Positions 57,118 to 64,000 of a stretch of 64,000 nucleotides of DNA are shown here, piece after piece (positions within the stretch are counted from its first letter, which is position 1; each line of letters begins with the position of its first letter). The position numbers were made by a program, and so were the translations under genes. The stretch lies in assembly GCF_000276665.1 (NCBI RefSeq), contig NW_004955402.1, positions 6,536,869-6,600,868 of the forward strand, in the 5' to 3' direction. The stretch comes from Chinchilla lanigera. Lineage: Eukaryota > Chordata > Mammalia > Rodentia > Chinchillidae. Under the pieces are notes generated by a model that saw only the letters and a list, made by a program, of their open reading frames with translations, did no database searches and had not been told where the DNA came from.

Positions 57118-58558
57118 GTCTATAAAGACCAAGTGATCTGATAAACAAGATGACCTTAGTGTCCACATCCATAAATGCAAATACCTACTCTAGCACTTGG
57201 TAATGTTAGGGTGGCTGTGGGCTTTCTTCCCCAAGGGCTCTCCTTTGAGTGCCTTCTGCTGCTCTGTGAACTGCACAAAAGCAAATTTAGGTTACAATCA
57301 ATACGAGTAATTAAAAGCCATTTGCAAAGTGGCTGAGGCTTTGACTTCATTATTTTAGACCCAGCATGGAAAAAGAAAAGTGACTCTTTTTCCTTAAAGC
57401 TTATCCAGAATTATTTCTAACACTGAAAGATTTTTGTTCTTTTCTGTAGTACAGACTCACTTTGCGTAAACTAGTTCTATTAGTCTAAAAATAGTCTCAT
57501 GGAATATTATTAACTGTTCTGCGTGGGCATTTATGCATGCTCGGTGCTGTCACTAGGCAGCAGGATGAGAAGATGCCCTCAGGCCTCTTCTTCACTGTGA
57601 AAGCATCCTGAAAAAATAAAAGAAAAGGCTGCTTAGACCACATCTGAGGGGGCGGAGAGCGCAGTGTCTTCAGAGCTTGGTGACAGAAGATGCAGAAAGA
57701 TCCTAGAGGTGCCAGGGAGGCTTGGTGTGGTTAATGACGTGACTGCCTGAAATCCACACGAAGGTCACTTGGTGTCTTCCAAAGAAACCACCACAGCACT
57801 TAGTCCTCTTTGCGTTTCTGCAAGGTTGAAATTCAGGAATCTTCCTTTTGAGGAGGAAAACGGATGTGGGGAACTCAAAAGCAGCCACATAGTCTGAAGA
57901 GAATATAGATTTATAGAACATGATAATGGGAAAGTTTGCTGGAGACTTGTTCTTGATGTGGCTTTTAACTTCCAGTAACTTGTTTGTTTCTCTGAGATGC
58001 CTGTTTTTGGTAAATATGCACATATTTTTGTGTGTGCTGCATATGCATACATACATATGACTGTATATGCATAATGCACAGGAAAATTTAATCTGTAATC
58101 TGCTTACTTTTATACTAAATACAAAACCTTGATATAGTCTCTTCTTTTTAAGTATTTATTTCCTCAGCTGGCTTCTCACAGTAAATCCTCATTCTACTCT
58201 GTGTCGTGATTAAACTTGTCTATTAAGAAAGCTCAATTAGTGAAAAATATTTGCCCAATAGACATCAAATCGTACAAAACAAGAGGTTGATGGCTTTCAG
58301 CTGGATTTAGGTAATCAAACTTCTTGCAGATTGAAGATGCCAACAATTTAAGTTACTTTTATTTGAAAAGAGTTTTTTTCTTTTGTTGACTCATAATCTA
58401 TTTTGGCAGTTCATGTTTCTGTAACCATCAACAATTCGCCTATGAAATAACAGGTATCAGTTTTTCTTCAACATTCATAGTTTCTTAGCTGGAATAAAAC
58501 CCTGTAACAAAAGACAGCTTAACAAGAACAACACAAAGCTCATTAACATGTCTGTGTC
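57118..58558. other. Unexplained unique sequence
   Basis: No clear repeat or exon. Minus open frames 57703-58079 (104-117 codons, two overlapping frames) have no domain. Confidence 0.4.
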
Positions 58559-58576
58559 ATATATATATATATATAT
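58559..58576. repeat. Short (AT)n microsatellite
   Basis: Nine AT units. It gives an IYIYIY run in both flanking chance frames. Confidence 0.9.
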
Positions 58577-60224
58577 CCCCCAGAAAATGTGTATAGTTCT
58601 CAAAGAAGAGACTTTGAATTCCAGTTTAAAGGGCATCTCCACCGAAGAACTGTTAACTTCTAGAGCCAGGATAAGACCAGGACATGGACTTTGGGTCTCT
58701 AGAGGGGGCAGCATGAGGGAAGCAGAGTCAGCAGGAAATAAATGCCAGTGAGTAAAGCTCAAAAATACAGATTCTTCTGGTGCCATCTCCCGGCCCACAA
58801 GAGTCTAAGGTTGTCTTCAGGGCTTCGCTTCTGTTCTCCCAGGTAGAGAGGAGAGGGGGCACGGTTCGCCTTTGTAAACTGTGTCCTGCCTTTAAGTAAC
58901 CAGAGGAAGGCAGAGAACTGCGCTGTGTCTGCTGTTTCTTAACTGCCTTCAGCTCAGCCATCTTAAGGCAGAGGCATACACTGAGCGGACATATTCGGGA
59001 GGCACTCACTAACTTCCAGAAGAAGATTTCTGCTGATTTCTGGGATGTGTACACTTTCTCTTCTCCATGGCCAAGCTACCCAGAAGCCTTCACAGATCGC
59101 TGCTTTGGAAAGTGCTGTACAGGCTTCCGCAGCTGGTGTCGCACGCCCCAGCACACCACTGCCCAGCAGCCTGGACCAGGAGGTCCTACAAACCCCTAGT
59201 GGTCTCCAACTCCCCTGGCTACACTGCTGCAGGCTGGTGCACATGGGCAGCTGCTGGCATCCCATTTGGTGGTTGAAAAGCACCCTGTTGTTCATTAGTA
59301 GTGCAGCTAGTAGGTACTTGATAAGAGCTTAACTAACTTATTTCCTTGGCACAAACAGAACATCGTCTATGCAAAAGGTATGCTGTGGATATGTTTGTTG
59401 GTTAGAATAACACACGAATATGGCCCACATGAGACGTGAGAATACAAAACACGAGACAGCAAAAACGGAGCACTCCAAGGAGACTTTAACAAGGGAGAAA
59501 TTAAGGAAATTCAGGTTGATTTTTGTTCAGATGCAAACAGAATTCTTCAAATTATCTAGGATAAGAGGAGCCTTAGTGTTTAATGTTTTGGACCAGGACT
59601 GAAGTGTCTCTCCTCATCTCCTGACGCAGGTAGCTGTTCCACATTCTCTCCTCTGTGCCACCATAGTATATTTTTCAACCATCTGTGAAATTAAAAAACT
59701 CTCCCTGTAGCAGTTGGATCCAGTTTGTTAGTTTGTATTTTATCAAAAGCTGTTTCAATGCATCTGGGGTGACATTTTGATGATAATTAAAAGCAGGATC
59801 CCAGAGTCCCAGGGGTGAAATAGATTTCCAGTTGCTACTTCACTCGTCCAGTAAAACTCTGCCAAGAAATGAGGCCATCATAGGAAACAGGGATTACTTC
59901 TATATATGGTCCTTAATTTTATCATTCCACTTAAGAACAAATAAAGTAAGAACTGGATATGATAAAGGAGTCTCTGGGGGTTTGTTTTGTTGTTTTTCAC
60001 TCAAACCCGTCTCCTGTCCATTAAATTTGGGTTCTTGTGTTGGGACTGCTCAGTGGCTTCGTCTCTGATCCAAGTCTCCAGATTGTTCTTTCTTTTTTTA
60101 ATTAAAAAATATGTTACAGTAAAAGATACATTGCCATTAATCTCTTCAAAACACTCCCCTTCACTTTGGACACACTTATCCTATTATTTTACCACTTTCT
60201 TTTCTTTAATTTTTTAAAGTTTTT
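58577..60224. other. Unexplained unique sequence
   Basis: No recognised repeat or exon. Open frames of about 95-110 codons near 58728-59332 exist on both strands in locally GC-rich DNA without domains. Confidence 0.4.
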
Positions 60225-60620
60225 TTTGATCCATGTTTGCAGACATTAGGCTCCCATTCATTGTGGGGAGTTGGTCAGCACATCTTAATCCTTTTTGCTT
60301 CCTCTTCTTCTCTTATCCTTTTCCCTGCCTTCCATCTGTAAATCCCCTTACCACTTGCAAAAGATCTATCTCCCTGTTTCTTATTATCCACTTTTTTTTA
60401 CATTTTATTTATGCTTTCAGTTTCTCATGTAAGACAATGTAAGGGAAATCATATGATATTTAAGCTTGTGTGTCTGATTTATTTTACTTAATATTGTTGT
60501 TTTAAGATGCATCCACCTTCCTACAAATGAGTCCAATTTATCATTCTTTGTGGCAGAGTAGTACTCCATTGTGTATAGCACATTTTCCTTAACCGATTTG
60601 TCTGTGTTCTTTCTAAAGCT
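60225..60620 (-). mobile_element. LINE-1 3' end, minus strand, strongly truncated
   Basis: A T-rich start ('aaagttttttttgatcc') is the antisense tail. A pyrimidine-rich block 60296-60335 is the antisense polypurine tract, and 'gcagagtagtactccattgtgt' near 60554 is the antisense end of ORF2. Close in sequence to the 3' ends at 5690 and 45362, so the same L1 lineage. Confidence 0.85.
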
Positions 60621-60788
60621 AACTTCATAGCCTTGCAGTTGTCACTGCCCAAAAGCAAAGCTCTTAACATTTCACTTCCCACCAACCGTTTGGTGAAAGC
60701 CAGCTTTTAGTACCTCTTCTGAGTTAAAAGTGATCTCTCCCACCTCTGAACATATCTATATGTTAAATTTTTTAAAACTTTCATTATT

Positions 60789-61200
60789 GAATTAGTAGCT
60801 TTTTCATTGCTGGGACAAAATTCTTAATGCACATGACTTAGATTAGGGGAGGTTTATTTGGCTCATGGTTCCAGGGTTTCAGTCCGTGATCACGTGGTGG
60901 CAAGGCAGGAGCATCATGGCAGAAGGAGCTAAGCAGAGCACAGCTGTTCACTTCATGGTGGCTGTGCAGCAGAGCAGCGGGGAACGGATCAGTGAGAGAC
61001 ACACCTGCTAAACGCACACCTCCGGGGGCCCACTGCCAGCAGCAGCATCTCCCAGCAGTACATTCAGCTAGGAGCAACAGTGGATTAATCCACTGATGAG
61101 TGCAGTGCCCCTGTGATCCATGCAGCGTTCCAGGAGTCCCTTAGTCGAGTTGACCCTGAAGGCTAATGGGAACAGCCATCTCCAAAATATACTTGAGACA
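60789..61200 (-). mobile_element. ERVL-MaLR-like LTR, reverse orientation
   Basis: Antisense LTR marks: 'tagctttttcattgctggga' near 60796, 'ggaggtttatttggctcatg' near 60848 and 'gattaatccactgatgagtg' near 61083. No internal sequence adjoins it. Its open frames are chance frames. Confidence 0.85.
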
Positions 61201-61438
61201 CAGCAGACCAATGATAAAGCAAAGTGATAAAATGTTAATGCTAGAAGAGACCTGGTAAAGGGTATGTGTATAGTCTTTATACTATTGCAACCTTTTCTAT
61301 TTATTTCTAAATACATAGATTTAGAAAATAAAGTGCCTGATCCCAGTTGGTCAAACCCAATAGTAATGCTCCTATGGGTGCCCCCTGATCCTTTCCACCA
61401 GGTGATTATGGTATTTGGTTGATAGTAAGCCTTGTGAG

Positions 61439-61572
61439 GCATGTGTTTCTTTTTCTGTTTTTGTTTTTGTTTTTGTTTTTCTCCAGTACCGGGAACCAAA
61501 CTCATGACCTTGCACTTGCCAGGCAGGCGCTTTGCCACTGAGCTAAATCCCCAGCCCCTGCATGTGTTTCTT
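61439..61572 (-). mobile_element. ID-type SINE with 13-bp target-site duplication, reverse orientation
   Basis: The body is about 61452-61559: an A tail in antisense with (GTTTTT)n units, 'ccagtaccgggaaccaaact' and 'ccactgagctaaatccccag'. The repeats gcatgtgtttctt are identical at 61439-61451 and 61560-61572. The 178-codon minus open frame 61068-61604 runs through this SINE and the neighbouring LTR and is therefore not a gene. Confidence 0.95.
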
Positions 61573-63250
61573 GATAGAACTATATAGAGGAGAAAGCCAC
61601 ACATTCAGCAATCTAGGAAGACGCAGTGTGTTTGGGTTGGAGTGACCCACGCTCCCTGGTAGCCTGGAACTGAGGGTTTCTCAGACATAGCACGTTCGGT
61701 GCTGAAGGCAGATGAGGATCAGTAGGTGACCCTGCTCTGGGAGGTATAATCAGAAGGGACGTGCATAGCTGAAGCCACAAAGAGTTGTACAGAGCGCTAA
61801 GAAGTAAGCCCAGCGGAGGGGCTTCTGGCCCATCCTGTGGGCAGTGGAAAGCCAAAGAAGTGCTTTCAACTTGATAAAGACTTTTAGTATAAAAATTTAG
61901 TTGTATTAGAAGAAAATTAATATTTGAGTTTTAACTTCAGCAGAGCCTAGCTCTACACATTTTATTGGATGAGGGGGCATTTCTGGGAGCTCTGTTAGGG
62001 CCATTATTTTGGCAGAAGTTCTAGTTACTGATGTCCTGCAGCACTTTCAGATGATGATGACTTTGCATATACTACACGATGACACGTTTATGTTTTGTAA
62101 TCCCAATAAGCGTGAAGTTTTAGAAAGTAACAGCTTTACCTGGTAAGTAAAAACCCTTTTCTGTGCATCTTAAATTCAAATGACAGAAATTCATTTAGTC
62201 TGTTTTGCTCTCCTACTGCTTGGCTCACTAAGGGAAGAATCAAAGGAGCTACTTTTATACAAATCTGTTCACATATAAAAATTTTATGGTTTTAGTGATC
62301 AAGTCTGTAACTTACAGTGATTTTCGCAATAGACTTATAATTTTCTTTCATTGAAAGAGCTTATTGTATATAGAAAGGGTATGAATAAAGTTTTATTTCA
62401 AGTTGATCTGACATGTAAGTAATCACTTTCATTATGATTTAGTTTAGACATTTCTCTCTTATGTATATTCACAAACACTCTGAAAAGTAATGTGAAAATA
62501 CATTTCCTTTGTTATATATTCCTGTTTATTAAAGTTACATGAGATTTATCAAGCACTATACATTGTGAGAGTCTTTTGCGATCAAAGCTTTGGCATTTTT
62601 ATGATATAAAATATAAATATGAAAAGGATTTCATTTACAGATAGTATGAAATAATTCTAAACTTTCATAAGTGCTATTAACTTTTCCAAGAAATATGTTT
62701 GAAAAAATACTTGTTTGACTATAAACAGATATTAATGAGCACCTAATTCTATTTCTGAGCCACCAGCCAAGGTACTATGGGATAAATAGGATTTACTTTC
62801 TGACCTTAACATGATTGTTCCTACTAGGATATAAAACCAGCATGCAAAAAATATCACAAAACAAACTAGGACTTGTTCTAAAGCATGTCTTAGGTAGACA
62901 GATTGAAATATATATTTATGAGAATATTAAAAGATTTTATGCAGAAATTGTTGTGAGGATGAGGTTTTCCGGACTCTGTAGAGAAGAGGAAGAGAGAAAG
63001 GCGCTGTGGTGGCATAATGTGAATTTCAGAAGGACACAGACAGGGACCAGACTTCAGAAAAGACTGGTCTAGAAGTGGCAAGGTGAGGACTGGACGCGGT
63101 CGTGTGGTGTGGGACTTGAAGAAGGAGAGTAGGATTGGAATAGAGTAAGTCTGAGATAGGATTTGAGTGGAAGTGGTGAGGAGACACCTGGAAAGTTAAG
63201 GGTAAAAGACCTAGGATCTAACTAAGGAGTTGAAACCAGACCCACAGGCA

Positions 63251-63253
<3 letters not shown>
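61573..63253. other. Unexplained unique sequence
   Basis: No clear repeat or exon in 1.7 kb. The centre (62000-62760) is AT-rich. Confidence 0.4.

Positions 63254-63294
<41 letters not shown>
63254..63294. repeat. (GT)n microsatellite
   Basis: About 20 GT units. The minus frame over it gives an HTHT run, an artefact. Confidence 0.95.
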
Positions 63295-63297
<3 letters not shown>

Positions 63298-63604
63298 AGT
63301 TCACAGGCAAGGCACATGCATTAGTCAAGTGTTCAGCATGAACGCAGCCAGCCTGTGAGGTGTGGGGCCAGAGTCTGCATGTGGGAGTCTCCCTACACAC
63401 ATAGGGAGGAGGAAGAGGGGAGGAAGGTCAACAAGCGAGCTGGAGAACCAGGAAAAGTGGTGCCTGGACCATCTGAGTGTGAAGGTGCAGGGAAACCCAG
63501 GCCACCTGCACAATCAGCCTCTGCCATGCTCTGCAGTGAAAACAGGACGGGGCTGGCACCCCTGGCAAAGCTGCTGCCCTCATGGCTCTTGTCTCTGTGT
63601 CCAG

Positions 63605-63658
63605 GACCAGCTGTGAGCCTGGTGCTGGTGATAACCAGCTGGGCCCACGGGCAGGAAG
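63605..63658 (+). other. Exon-like 54-bp segment with strong splice consensus
   Basis: The acceptor 'ctcttgtctctgtgtccag' ends at 63604 and the donor AAG/GTGAGC starts at 63659, bounding 54 bp (a multiple of three). Two of three frames are open: one reads PAVSLVLVITSWAHGQE and the other TSCEPGAGDNQLGPRAG. Short for a coding exon and no family recognised. It may be a microexon-like cassette, a noncoding exon or chance. The two longer open frames that cover it (plus 63355-63891, minus 63393-63776) run through CA repeats. Confidence 0.2.
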
Positions 63659-63762
63659 GTGAGCCGGGCACACAGCGTAGGAGAATAAGGACAAGCTGGA
63701 CCCTGTCGGGCTGCTCCCAATCCTCCCTTCTCAAGTTTTCTCTGGGGTGTGCATATGCACAT

Positions 63763-63782
63763 GCACACACACACACACACGC
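63763..63782. repeat. Short (CA)n microsatellite
   Basis: About nine CA units. It gives AHTHTHT-type runs in overlapping chance frames. Confidence 0.9.
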
Positions 63783-64000
63783 AGGTGCACACCCTCAGGT
63801 GCTTGAAGAAGTTTTGCATTATAGTGATTTGGCAGAAAGCCAAAGGAGAAACAAATTCATAAAAGTGATTCCTTTCTGGCAAATCTACTGAATTTGAAGA
63901 ACTTGCTCTTTTAGAAAATCCCTTTTTTAAAAGTTTATTTATTGGTACCTGATAATTGTGCAGAGCCATGGGATACAGTGTGATAATTCAAAGCAGGTGT

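Noticed and set aside
61068..61604. 178-codon minus-strand open frame
   Set aside because: It runs through an ID SINE (61452-61559) and into the edge of an LTR region, with a poly-Lys/Gln run from the SINE tail. It is a repeat-derived chance frame.
10942..63294. Spaced repeats as a CRISPR-like array
   Set aside because: Direct repeats here are microsatellites, target-site duplications or tandem units without spacers, and the DNA is mammalian.
63355..63891. 178-codon plus-strand open frame
   Set aside because: It spans unique GC-rich DNA and a CA microsatellite, overlaps long minus-strand frames and shows no domain. Only the short splice-bounded part inside it is kept as a weak candidate.

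Overview
This is a 64 kb stretch of gene-poor rodent genomic DNA, intergenic or deep intronic. No complete protein-coding gene is visible. The rodent assignment rests on its repeats. There are at least eleven tRNA-derived ID-type SINE copies with internal A/B boxes, A-rich tails and, in seven cases, clear target-site duplications. Two composite SINEs join a B1 (7SL-derived) unit to an internally deleted ID unit, a layout known as B1-dID (MEN in squirrels) from squirrel-, dormouse-, beaver- and hystricognath-related rodents. Beaver-like or squirrel-like is the best guess, but the species cannot be fixed from sequence alone.

Layout. 1-5.7 kb: a MIR remnant, a 5'-truncated LINE-1 (+), unexplained unique sequence and a B1. 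5.7-9.3 kb: a head-to-head LINE-1 pair, with a 3' half on the minus strand abutting a 5'UTR/ORF1/early-ORF2 segment on the plus strand. The plus segment carries two clean ID insertions. 9.5-17 kb: two ERVL-MaLR-like LTRs, a B1-dID, several MIRs, an old ID and low-complexity tracts. 17-26 kb: mostly unique sequence, with a 48-bp tandem repeat, a reverse B1-dID and an old LINE-1 3' end. 26-28 kb: a long ancient L2 containing an ID insertion and a perfect 78-bp tandem duplication. 28-45 kb: unique sequence with scattered L2/ID remnants, a 3'UTR-only retrocopy at about 39.2-39.8 kb and another MaLR LTR. 45-49 kb: the longest LINE-1 (about 3.7 kb, minus strand; endonuclease to 3'UTR), with an ID inserted in it. 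49-64 kb: further LTRs, three more LINE-1 pieces, one more young ID, microsatellites and unique sequence.

Nothing here acts as an operon or pathway. The biology is retrotransposition history: LINE-1 supplied the machinery, and IDs, B1-dIDs and one cellular mRNA fragment were inserted through it. Three or four short splice-bounded segments (15184-15273, 24747-24820, 63605-63658, and a weaker one at 3204-3369) could be exons of a gene spanning the window, but none is recognisable as a known protein. I found no convincing undescribed system. Boundaries of old repeats are estimates made by eye.
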